Below are positions 1 to 6,032 of a stretch of 8,644 bases of DNA, piece by piece. Numbering within the stretch: position 1 is the stretch's first letter; the number at the start of each line of letters is the position of its first letter. Origin of the DNA: Candidatus Zipacnadia bacterium (GTDB taxonomy: Bacteria > Armatimonadota > UBA5377 > JALGUK01). The position numbers and the translations under genes are program-made. The notes beneath the pieces were generated by a model that was given only the letters and a program-made list of their open reading frames with translations, made no database searches and was not told the DNA's origin. Location of the stretch: positions 1 to 8,644 of the forward strand of contig JALGUK010000170.1 of the NCBI GenBank assembly GCA_029820875.1, in the 5' to 3' direction.

Positions 1-645
1 GAGGCGTTCGGCCTGGGCGAAAAGGACATACCGCACCTGGCTGATACGCCCTCAACAGCACGTTACCGCACGAAAACCTACGCCCTCGTCCCCGCCAACC
101 TCTCCAACAGCCGCTCAACACCAGCGTTTCTTGCGCTGCCGGCGGAGTTGAATGGTGTAGAGGTCCTGGCGACTGCTGTTGCGCAAGGTCGTCGGTGGGC
201 GATGGTCACCAGCAAGAAAAACGATGCCGGCGCCAGGCGCGTGTTCATAAACGGGACGGCCCTGAACCGCGAGGCAGCCTTAACCCTCTGCGCCGCTCTT
301 TCGGAGCGGGGGCTGAGGGAACCTACACGAGCGTTGTGCGCGACAGGAACCATCTCGACATTCCTCGCGGCGGACGGAAACGCGGAGGTAGCCGTGGAGT
401 TGCCCGATGGACAGCGCCTGGAGGAACATCTGGCGAAGGGCACACTGAAGACCGTTGACTCGCGTGCCGGAGAGCAGATTGCGAAGAAACGCGCTGAGCT
501 TGCGCCCGCGCCGGAGCCTTCATCGCCCCAAGCACCTACCCCTACTACGCCTCAACCGCCTCCTTCGCCGCCAGGTGAGCAATTCCAGCCGACGGAAAGC
601 AGCGATAACGCCGGCCACGGGCCGACCGGTCAGGCGGGAACGTGA
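1..645 (+). CDS. Unrecognised protein, C-terminal part, proline-rich tail (5' partial)
   Basis: The frame is open from the first base of the window to a TGA at 643-645, giving 214 residues with no start, so the gene begins upstream. I do not recognise the family. Residues 1 to about 160 have mixed composition like a folded domain, with alternating hydrophobic stretches such as FINGTALNREAALTLCAAL. A segment around residues 125-140 (VAVELPDGQRLEEHL) loosely resembles the last strand and helix of nuclease-like beta folds, but this is too weak to name. From about residue 164 the chain becomes a low-complexity tail rich in Pro, Ser and Thr (PEPSSPQAPTPTTPQPPPSP) and ends in a polar Gly-rich stretch, which suggests an unstructured C-terminus. 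The TTG at 148 is an internal codon, not a convincing start. A probable terminator follows 20 bp after the stop and supports this strand as coding. Confidence 0.6.
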   Translation, partial: EAFGLGEKDIPHLADTPSTARYRTKTYALVPANLSNSRSTPAFLALPAELNGVEVLATAVAQGRRWAMVTSKKNDAGARRVFINGTALNREAALTLCAALSERGLREPTRALCATGTISTFLAADGNAEVAVELPDGQRLEEHLAKGTLKTVDSRAGEQIAKKRAELAPAPEPSSPQAPTPTTPQPPPSPPGEQFQPTESSDNAGHGPTGQAGT

Positions 646-664
646 CGTACGCGACCTTCCCCGG

Positions 665-702
665 AAAGCGGCCCTACCGGTAGCCGGCTTTGTTGCTTTT
701 TT
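665..702 (+). terminator. Probable rho-independent terminator
   Basis: AAAGCGGC (665-672) pairs with GCC (683-685) and GCTTT (687-691), with one bulged G at 686. The 10-nt loop holds the self-complementary TACCGGTA. The stem is followed by a T-rich run, TTTGTTGCTTTTTT, ending at 702. It sits 20 bp after the stop of the upstream partial gene, in the position expected for its terminator. No folding energy was computed. Confidence 0.6.
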
Positions 703-805
703 GAATAAGGTGCGCCATGGTTGACGAAGGCGGGAACTTTCGAGTATGTGGCAGGCGTCTACACACATGTCACCAGTTAGCTGGGCGAGAGGCGAAAGGG
801 CCGAA

Positions 806-1189
806 ATGGGTGTCTACGCGGAGTTTTACTGCCGTCAGTGCGGGTTCCGGGTGCGGTTCGGCGGGCCGGAGGAGTTTTACTACGATGCATACGGCCGGCG
901 ACGGAACTGGGGGCATCCACTCCCTGCCAGCGATGAGGCGAGGCAAGCTGGCATATCCGGATTCTTAACCCGAATGTGGTGCCCGCACTGTCGTAGTGTC
1001 AAGCACGCGGTTATTGCCGAATTCAAGCAGCCCTTGCAGTACACGGAGGCCTGGGAGCGTCTCGCCGAGATGGACGAACCGCGGGAACCAGCAGTCTGTC
1101 CGGATTGCGGGCGACCGCTCGGGTGTTGTATTCGGTCAGGCTGCCCATCCTGTGGCTCAAAGCTGAAGACAACCATCGTCACCACTTGA
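806..1189 (+). CDS. Small zinc-ribbon-like protein with four CxxC pairs
   Basis: The ORF encodes 127 residues from an ATG at 806. The frame is open back to 746, but 806 is preferred: GAAAGGG at 794-800 lies just upstream, and the first CxxC follows directly in MGVYAEFYC. Four CxxC pairs are visible: C9/C12 (CRQC), C59/C62 (CPHC), C98/C101 (CPDCGRP) and C113/C116 (CPSCG), plus an adjacent C107-C108. The last two pairs form a typical zinc-ribbon knuckle arrangement, and the first two could form a second site across a 46-residue insert rich in Tyr, Arg and Trp. No signal peptide or membrane segment is seen, so it is probably cytoplasmic. A metal-binding role is an inference from cysteine spacing; the function is unknown. 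It stands alone between a terminator and the sugar-gene cluster, with 141 bp to the next start, so it is probably a separate transcription unit. Confidence 0.65.
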   Translation: MGVYAEFYCRQCGFRVRFGGPEEFYYDAYGRRRNWGHPLPASDEARQAGISGFLTRMWCPHCRSVKHAVIAEFKQPLQYTEAWERLAEMDEPREPAVCPDCGRPLGCCIRSGCPSCGSKLKTTIVTT

Positions 1190-1315
1190 GTCACTCCTTC
1201 CGCCGCTGTAGCCATCGAACAGTCCCCCCGCCAAGACCCTTTTGCCCACCGCTGGAAGGAATTCCTGCACCTTCTCACTAACTGTCTCCGCGCGAGAGGT
1301 TATCGAATTCTACCG

Positions 1316-1322
1316 AAAGGAG
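1316..1322 (+). promoter_or_regulatory. Shine-Dalgarno site AAAGGAG for the oxidoreductase gene
   Basis: AAAGGAG lies 8 nt before the ATG at 1331. The match is strong and it fixes the start. Near-identical sites precede the starts at 2414 and 8460. Confidence 0.8.
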
Positions 1323-1330
1323 CCTATACA

Positions 1331-2344
1331 ATGGCCAAGCTCAGGACCGGGATTCTCGGCTGTGGAGGAATCGCCAACAGACATGCTGCAGCAATCACGC
1401 AAGTGGACCGACTTCGGCTTGTTGCTCTCTGCGATATCGAGGAGGCACGGGCACAGGACTTCAACCAGCGTTACGCCGGCGGCAAGGCGATGGTCTTCAC
1501 CGATTTTAACGAGATGTTCCAGAAGGCGGACCTTAACCTCGTTTACATCTGCCTCCCTCCGTTCGCCCATACCAACGAGGTGACCGTGGCCGCGAAGGCC
1601 GGCTGCCATATCCTCATCGAGAAGCCGATTGCTCTTGACATGAAGACCGCCAACGCAATGGTGAGGGCGTGCGAGAAGTACAAGGTGAAGTCGCAGGTGG
1701 GGTTCATGAATCGCTTTGGGGATGCCGTCGCGCACGTCAAGCACCTGCAGCAGACCGGCGAGGCGGGTCCTGCGGGCTTGATGATGGTCAGGTACATGTG
1801 CAACTCCCTGCACGGCCCCTGGTGGCGGGACAAGTCCAAGAGCGGCGGACAGATTGTGGAGCAGATTATCCACAGTTTCGACCTTACGCGATACTTCCTC
1901 GGCGAGCCGGTCAGCGTTTTCACGCATCTGGACAACATTTTCCACAAGAAGGTGCCCGGCTTCACCTCCGAGGATGTCAGCGCCACTACCATCCGCTTCG
2001 ACAGCGGCGCCGTCGCGACGGTCGCGGGCACCGATGGAGCCATTCCCGGGCAGTGGATTAATCGCTTCGAGCTTGTCACCCAGAATTACACCGTCGAGTT
2101 CACCGACTCCAACAATGCAGTATTGCATCATACCGCCCACGAATACCCGTTTATCACCACAATGGCGTCGCAAAAGGACCTCTTCGTCGCGGAGACGCTC
2201 GACCTTCTGGAGGCAATAGACAAGGACGGCCCCACTCGCTGCGATATGGCCGATGGCGCGAGGACCCTTGAGCTGGTGCTGGCAGCAAGCAAGTCCGGGG
2301 AAACCGGCGAATTGGTCAAGCTGCCGCGGCGGCGGAGAAAGTAA
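1331..2344 (+). CDS. Gfo/Idh/MocA family NAD(P)-dependent oxidoreductase
   Basis: This 337-residue protein has the usual length for the family. An N-terminal Rossmann fold carries the dinucleotide motif GILGCGGIANRH (residues 7-18), an acidic residue D35 at the end of the second strand (VALCDIEE), and the family hallmark EKPIA at 97-101, whose K98 is normally catalytic. The C-terminal alpha/beta domain carries GGQIVEQIIHSFDLTRYF (162-179), matching the conserved stretch that supplies the second catalytic region with H171 and D174. Family members oxidise or reduce hydroxyl groups of sugars, inositols and amino sugars using NAD(P); the substrate here cannot be assigned. No signal peptide is seen, so it should be cytoplasmic. 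It has a strong ribosome binding site and is followed after 69 bp by a secreted kelch protein on the same strand, so the two probably share a transcript. The neighbouring hydrolases suggest it processes an imported sugar. Confidence 0.93.
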   Translation: MAKLRTGILGCGGIANRHAAAITQVDRLRLVALCDIEEARAQDFNQRYAGGKAMVFTDFNEMFQKADLNLVYICLPPFAHTNEVTVAAKAGCHILIEKPIALDMKTANAMVRACEKYKVKSQVGFMNRFGDAVAHVKHLQQTGEAGPAGLMMVRYMCNSLHGPWWRDKSKSGGQIVEQIIHSFDLTRYFLGEPVSVFTHLDNIFHKKVPGFTSEDVSATTIRFDSGAVATVAGTDGAIPGQWINRFELVTQNYTVEFTDSNNAVLHHTAHEYPFITTMASQKDLFVAETLDLLEAIDKDGPTRCDMADGARTLELVLAASKSGETGELVKLPRRRRK

Positions 2345-2389
2345 GGCGCCAGACATTGTCATATGCTGGCGATAACCGTCAAGATATCC

Positions 2390-2410
2390 GACCGTTATGA
2401 AAGGACGGTC
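2390..2410 (+). promoter_or_regulatory. Shine-Dalgarno site held in the loop of a small inverted repeat
   Basis: AAAGGA at 2400-2405 lies 8 nt before the ATG at 2414 and selects that start. It is flanked by GACCGT (2390-2395) and ACGGTC (2405-2410), a perfect 6-bp inverted repeat with a 9-nt loop containing most of the site. The SD is seen directly; that the hairpin affects translation is only a suggestion. Confidence 0.5.
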
Positions 2411-2413
2411 TAT

Positions 2414-3475
2414 ATGCGAGCTTGCATGTTCATTGCCCTGGCTCTGGGGATGGTCGCTGTGAGCGCACATGCCGAAACGCCGATAAGGATTAGTTGGTCG
2501 CTCGGGCCGCTTATGCCGCAATACCGCAAGGGCGGGGTCGCCGGGGGCGTCGGCGGATATGTGATTTACGCCGGTGGTATGCAGGACCCCTGGCGCGAGC
2601 CGGACGACGTACTCGCGTATGATCCCGAGTCCAAAACGTGGGAGTTCACCGCTCCGATGCCCACAAACCCAAGCTACACAAGCGGGACATGCTCCGGTGA
2701 CGCCCTCTATGTGCTCGGCGGAAGGAATGCGGACGGCCGATGCTTCCGACTGACGCGGCAGGACGAGCGCTGGGTCTGGACAGAACTTCCCCGACTTCAG
2801 CAGCCGCGCGTGGGGGCCGCCGTCGCCGCCGCCGAGGATTTGTTAATCGCCGCAGGCGGCGGGTGGGGGATGAAGCTCGGCGGCTTCGATGCGACGGCGG
2901 TAAGCATAGTCGAAGCCCTCGACCTCACGAACATTGACGCCGGTTGGAAGACTCTCCCGCATTATCCCGGATTCAGACGCGCAGGTGCGATGGGCGCGGC
3001 TTGCGGCGGCAAGTTCTACATGTTCGGCGGCTATCGCCGTTTGGAGCGAGGGGTGACGGCGGAGGACGGCTTCGTGGGCGCGGACCGCGACAGCCCACGA
3101 TTCACCGACGCGCTAAGGTACGACCCCGCGTCGGGCGCGTGGCAGCGGCTCGCCGACCTACCGTTCGGCCTCAGCTGCGGCTGTGCAGTCACCTACGCTG
3201 ACCGGTACGTGATTATAATGGGCGGAGCGGGCCATGGCCAGACCACGTTCACGTTCGAGGGCGAGAAGATCGGCGGGTACAACGATAAGGTGCTTGTCTA
3301 CGACACCGCGACTGACCGGTACTTCATTCTCGATGAGCCGATGCCTGCCGGCCTAAACGACGTCAAGGCCGCCATCATCGGCGATACGATTTACGTGGTC
3401 GGCGGGGAAAGCGTCGATCCCCGTCATAGCAACACGGTGAACCTGCTGCAGATTGGCAAGATCGAGATGCCGTGA
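2414..3475 (+). CDS. Secreted kelch-repeat beta-propeller protein
   Basis: The ATG at 2414 gives 353 residues. The frame is open back to 2363, but 2414 has the ribosome binding site and begins directly with a signal peptide: MRACMF, a hydrophobic core of Ala, Leu, Val and Met, then AHA before E21, a good signal peptidase I site. Six kelch-type motifs follow, each with hydrophobic residues running into a Gly-Gly: about 54-55 (YVIYAGG), 102-103 (LYVLGG), 148-150 (LLIAAGGG), 205-206 (FYMFGG), 270-271 (YVIIMGG) and 330-331 (IYVVGG). Several are followed by YDP or YDT turns and a Trp or Tyr-containing strand. Six motifs suggest a six-bladed propeller. Exported six-kelch proteins of this length include N-acetylneuraminate epimerases (NanM type), but no diagnostic residue was identified, so binding protein and sugar mutarotase both remain possible. 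It is probably co-transcribed with the upstream oxidoreductase. Confidence 0.88.
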   Translation: MRACMFIALALGMVAVSAHAETPIRISWSLGPLMPQYRKGGVAGGVGGYVIYAGGMQDPWREPDDVLAYDPESKTWEFTAPMPTNPSYTSGTCSGDALYVLGGRNADGRCFRLTRQDERWVWTELPRLQQPRVGAAVAAAEDLLIAAGGGWGMKLGGFDATAVSIVEALDLTNIDAGWKTLPHYPGFRRAGAMGAACGGKFYMFGGYRRLERGVTAEDGFVGADRDSPRFTDALRYDPASGAWQRLADLPFGLSCGCAVTYADRYVIIMGGAGHGQTTFTFEGEKIGGYNDKVLVYDTATDRYFILDEPMPAGLNDVKAAIIGDTIYVVGGESVDPRHSNTVNLLQIGKIEMP

Positions 3476-3520
3476 GGCATATTCCGACGGTAACCGCGCA
3501 ACAGCCGTCCAGCACCTCGT

Positions 3521-3630
3521 GTCATCCTGAGCGACTGAAAGGAACAAAGAACTTGATTCCGCGTTGGAGCAGGCTCGGCCTGCCCCAACTACATGACGAG
3601 ATTCTTCGGCGCTTCGCGCCTCAGAATGAC
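3521..3630. repeat. Structured interspersed palindromic repeat (GTCATyCTGAG-type ends)
   Basis: The 110-bp element is bounded by GTCATCCTGAG (3521-3531) and CTCAGAATGAC (3620-3630), an 11-bp terminal inverted repeat with one mismatch. In its middle is a hairpin: GTTGG, a mismatched A, GCAGGC, loop TCG, GCCTGC, C, CCAAC (3563-3589). Next to the right end is a small hairpin, GGCGC-TTC-GCGCC (3608-3620). From general knowledge, this matches a widespread interspersed repeat of soil and sediment bacteria, often mistranslated as short proteins containing CHPER...KNL and RFAPQND. That same string appears here in the plus frame running from 3472. It lies between two convergent genes and may act as a bidirectional transcription terminator. 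It encodes nothing visible for its own movement. Confidence 0.75.
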
Positions 3631-3646
3631 AGGGGGGCGCGTGGTA

Positions 3647-4486
3647 CTAATCGCTGCCCAGTATCTCGAGCATGTCAGCGATTTTCGCCCGGTGCGCCTG
3701 CAGCACGTCCGGGTCAACGGTATACTGAGCAACGCTTGCCGCGACTTCGTCCGGCACTTGAAGAAGCGCCCTCGCCTTCTGGAGAAGCTCGGCCGGACGG
3801 CTCCCTTCAAGGGCCTCGATTCGCTTCTTCAAAAGAGCAAAATACTCGTAGTCCTCGATGCCGTCCCGTATCATCTCCAGGCGGGTGGAGATGACCGGCT
3901 TGCCGTCAAGCGGCGGATAGAGCAGCATTCCGTCCCCCTTGCCATCGCCGCCAGGGTGGGTGTATGGGTCCGCCCGCCAGGCGCAGAAGGCCCAGTAGAG
4001 GTTCCCGGGAAGCCCATACTTCCAGTTGAGCCAGTACATAACGCGCGGAATCAGACCGGCGTGGGGGATCGAGTACGTAGGGCACGGGTACGGATCGCCG
4101 CAGTTGTACCACCATAGCTCTTTGCCCTGGGCCTGGGCGTGTTGCATTGCCTGCAGCCCATTGCCCTCAAACGCCCTCACGTGCGGGCAGAAGATGTCGA
4201 TGACGGGGTAAAGCTCGTCCACGGGCGAGTTCACTGTCATGATGCGAAGCTCCGGGTCCGCCTCCCGGACCGTCCGGCCGAGTGCGAGAATTTCGTCGTT
4301 GAAACGCTCTCCCGGTTCGTCCCAGATATACACGATTGCCCGCCTGAGCCACCCCTTCTCCCGAAGGTGAGCGGCGAACTGGCGTAACCACCGGATACAG
4401 CGCTCCCTCTGGGCTGGACCCTCGAGCGGGTTGAGGGAAACTTCGACCTGTTCGCCGGTCGCCTCATCCGTGAATTTCTTGTACAT
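3647..4486 (-). CDS. GH123/DUF4091 catalytic domain, C-terminal fragment
   Basis: The frame encodes 279 residues from the ATG at 4486 and carries most of the catalytic TIM-barrel domain. Key landmarks are EKGWLRRAIVYIWDEPGE (residues 43-60), whose adjacent D56-E57 pair corresponds to the Asp-Glu pair used in substrate-assisted catalysis by GH123 enzymes; ELWWYNCGDPYP (123-134); and the closing hallmark KGDGMLLYPP followed by RLEMIRDGIEDYEYF (202-216), typical of the DUF4091/GH123 family C-terminus. After this come about 60 helical residues to the TAG at 3647-3649. The ATG at 4486 has no Shine-Dalgarno site and is most likely an internal Met of the full protein, so this fragment probably has no independent translation or export signal. 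Its 3' end is 16 bp from a structured repeat, in a convergent arrangement with the kelch gene. Confidence 0.8.
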   Translation of the reverse strand: MYKKFTDEATGEQVEVSLNPLEGPAQRERCIRWLRQFAAHLREKGWLRRAIVYIWDEPGERFNDEILALGRTVREADPELRIMTVNSPVDELYPVIDIFCPHVRAFEGNGLQAMQHAQAQGKELWWYNCGDPYPCPTYSIPHAGLIPRVMYWLNWKYGLPGNLYWAFCAWRADPYTHPGGDGKGDGMLLYPPLDGKPVISTRLEMIRDGIEDYEYFALLKKRIEALEGSRPAELLQKARALLQVPDEVAASVAQYTVDPDVLQAHRAKIADMLEILGSD

Positions 4487-5874
4487 CCGTACTCCGTCCA
4501 GTCTATGCGTATCTTGCCGTCGCGCGTCAGGAAGTACCCGGCATCCGTCACCGCTCCCACCCCGGGTCCGCCGCCCGGGTTGTGGCGATGGTCGAGAACG
4601 ACGAACCTGTACAAGTCGCCCACGGTCCAGCCGAGGATGGTTTTCATCTTGCCGACGACCGGCAGGGAAAAGTTGCGGACACGCACGCGGAGATGGGTCG
4701 TAAGTGTAGGCAGATTGTCCGCACGCACTGTAACTGTGCCGCGGTATATGCCTTTTGGAGTGCCCTCAGGGGCGAATATGCGAATCCACACCGGCTGAAT
4801 CTCACTTTGCTTCAGGGAGAATGGCGCGTATGGCTCGATTGGATCCGGCCATTGCTCACCACCGATATTCACGGTCTTCACAAGCCCCAACCAGACACTC
4901 CGAACACCGAGCGTATCGCCGCCGTCGCTCTTCAGAGGGGAGACATCCACACTCACGTTTTGCAGGTCTTTCTCGCCGGCGAGCACCAGAAGCTGGATGG
5001 CCTCGTATTCCCGGCGGGCAAGCTCTATGCGGCCCTCCTGCTTGAGGTTTCTCAAGTCAAGCCGTGATTGCGGTGCAATCTTGCGCCCGGAATTCTCCCA
5101 GCCAAGGGCCGCCTGCGGCATCTGTCGCGATTGCCCACCGAACAGCGAATGAATCTGCAGTTGGTACAGCCGCCTGCGGGTCCTGTCGAGTCGTCGCTCC
5201 ATTCGGGTGACCATCTTGACCACGTCGGGCACCGCAGCCTGACCTTCAGCCCGGATGGCCAGGTCGGCCTCGTTTATCTGTCTGTCCAGGCGCAGGGAAG
5301 GAAGGAGCTTGCGTGCACTCTGAACCCTCCGCTTGAGATTGCTGAGGGAGCGAACATCGCCCGGCCCGAAGCGTACCTCGACGGCATCGAACTCCCAGAT
5401 GGAATCCGTATCCACGCCGCCGCCCGCGTAGCCGTGCAGGCGCACGAAGCGCACCGGCACGTCGAAGCGGATGCGGGTCGTCGTCATTTGCTCGGGCACG
5501 CCGATGCTTGCCAGGGGGACAAGCGGGTCCGGCTCAGCGCCGACGGCCACCGATGTCGTCTTGTCGTTACCCGGCCCACTCTGGCAATGAGTGATGAGCA
5601 GCTCCCCCCGTGAGATTTCCATTCCCAGGTCAACGACGATGTTGCCCCAGTCGTTCCAGCCGTTGTGCAGCACGAGCTTCGCCGTGCGGCCATCGGGGGG
5701 GCCGAGAATCGCGTTCTCATCCCGCCACTCGGGACAGGGCCGCTCCGGGCTTTGCCGGTCCACCGAAGTCTGTAGGACGCTCCGCCCGAACAGTGAAAGT
5801 TCACTGTCCGCAGCGGTTCCATGGTGCAGGCAAGCCGCAAAAATGAGCGCCAGCAACGCTGCAGAACAACGCAA
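4237..5874 (-). CDS. GH123/DUF4091-type hydrolase, N-terminal fragment with signal peptide
   Basis: The frame encodes 545 residues from a TTG at 5874. Residues 1-22 (MRCSAALLALIFAAC..., ending GTAA) are a signal peptide. Residues about 24-170 form a galactose-binding or discoidin-like beta domain (NDWGNIVVDLG at 74-84, FVRLHGYAGG at 143-152). Residues about 175-240 are charged helices, possibly a coiled coil. Residues about 280-405 match the beta-rich domain that precedes GH123 catalytic domains (REYEAIQLLVLAG, VWIRIFAPEGTPKGIYRGTV). The catalytic domain starts near 410 and stops at Tyr462. The last 83 residues (463-545) are frame-shifted, rich in Arg and Ser, and not homologous to anything expected. 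The start is uncertain: AAGGGGG (5890-5884) lies 9 nt before the TTG, while a better site, GAAAGGAGG (5918-5910), lies further upstream with no in-frame ATG, GTG or TTG at normal spacing. Confidence 0.72.
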   Translation of the reverse strand: MRCSAALLALIFAACLHHGTAADSELSLFGRSVLQTSVDRQSPERPCPEWRDENAILGPPDGRTAKLVLHNGWNDWGNIVVDLGMEISRGELLITHCQSGPGNDKTTSVAVGAEPDPLVPLASIGVPEQMTTTRIRFDVPVRFVRLHGYAGGGVDTDSIWEFDAVEVRFGPGDVRSLSNLKRRVQSARKLLPSLRLDRQINEADLAIRAEGQAAVPDVVKMVTRMERRLDRTRRRLYQLQIHSLFGGQSRQMPQAALGWENSGRKIAPQSRLDLRNLKQEGRIELARREYEAIQLLVLAGEKDLQNVSVDVSPLKSDGGDTLGVRSVWLGLVKTVNIGGEQWPDPIEPYAPFSLKQSEIQPVWIRIFAPEGTPKGIYRGTVTVRADNLPTLTTHLRVRVRNFSLPVVGKMKTILGWTVGDLYRFVVLDHRHNPGGGPGVGAVTDAGYFLTRDGKIRIDWTEYGCTRNSRMRRPANRSKFPSTRSRVQPRGSAVSGGYASSPLTFGRRGGSGGQSCISGTNRESVSTTKFSHSAGRSGRRTRSFAS

Positions 5875-6032
5875 GGTGCAATCGCCCCCTTCGATGTGAG
5901 ACTCACAAGCCTCCTTTCGCCGCTCGGCGGCTGCGAACCTGCACGGGTCCCGTCAGACGAAGCAGGTGAAGGGGTCTTATGCACGGAAGACAATGAGGTT
6001 TCGCAATAATCGCCCGTGGGAGGGACTTTAGG
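5875..6032. promoter_or_regulatory. Divergent intergenic region
   Basis: These 158 bp separate the divergently oriented GH123-like gene (minus) and esterase-like gene (plus), so promoters for both should lie here unless transcripts enter from outside. A strong minus-strand Shine-Dalgarno sequence GAAAGGAGG is at 5918-5910, next to a small inverted repeat CGCCG-CT-CGGCG (5918-5929). On the plus strand GGGAGGG (6018-6024) serves the gene at 6033. I see no convincing -35/-10 pair or operator, so the regulatory role rests on geometry alone. Confidence 0.35.

Larger units (their letters stand above)
3647..5874 (-). pseudogene. GH123/DUF4091-type glycoside hydrolase, interrupted by a frameshift
   Basis: Two overlapping minus-strand frames together make one multidomain secreted hydrolase of about 740 residues. 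The upstream frame gives the signal peptide, a lectin-like beta domain, a helical linker, the N-terminal accessory beta domain and the start of the catalytic domain, ending at DWTEY (codon Tyr at 4491-4489). The rest of the catalytic domain continues in another frame from MYKKF (ATG at 4486-4484). Two bases (4488-4487) separate these codons, so at least one base is missing, or more as part of a larger deletion. GH123 members characterised so far are beta-N-acetylgalactosaminidases, but many DUF4091 proteins have no known substrate. Whether this is a true pseudogene or a sequencing or assembly error cannot be decided here. Both halves otherwise keep good coding character, which argues that any lesion is recent. 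Confidence 0.75.

Noticed and set aside
148..645. TTG at 148 as the start of the first gene
   Set aside because: The frame stays open to the window edge with protein-like sequence upstream, and there is no ribosome binding site before the TTG.
1257..1266. Perfect palindrome AGGAATTCCT upstream of the oxidoreductase gene as an operator
   Set aside because: A single 10-bp palindrome is expected by chance at this scale, and there is no regulator gene nearby to link it to.
1310..2521. 403-codon open frame on the minus strand opposite the oxidoreductase gene
   Set aside because: The plus-strand Gfo/Idh/MocA protein is unambiguous. The opposite frame is a long GC-rich shadow with no recognisable domain and no ribosome binding site.
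3472..3894. Plus-strand 140-codon frame starting at the kelch gene stop
   Set aside because: It is a translation of the interspersed repeat (CHPER..., RFAPQND) that then runs antisense into the GH123-like gene.
4480..4500. Programmed ribosomal frameshift joining the two GH123-like frames
   Set aside because: There is no slippery heptamer, no internal SD at the right spacing and no obvious downstream pseudoknot at the junction. A mutation or sequence error is simpler.
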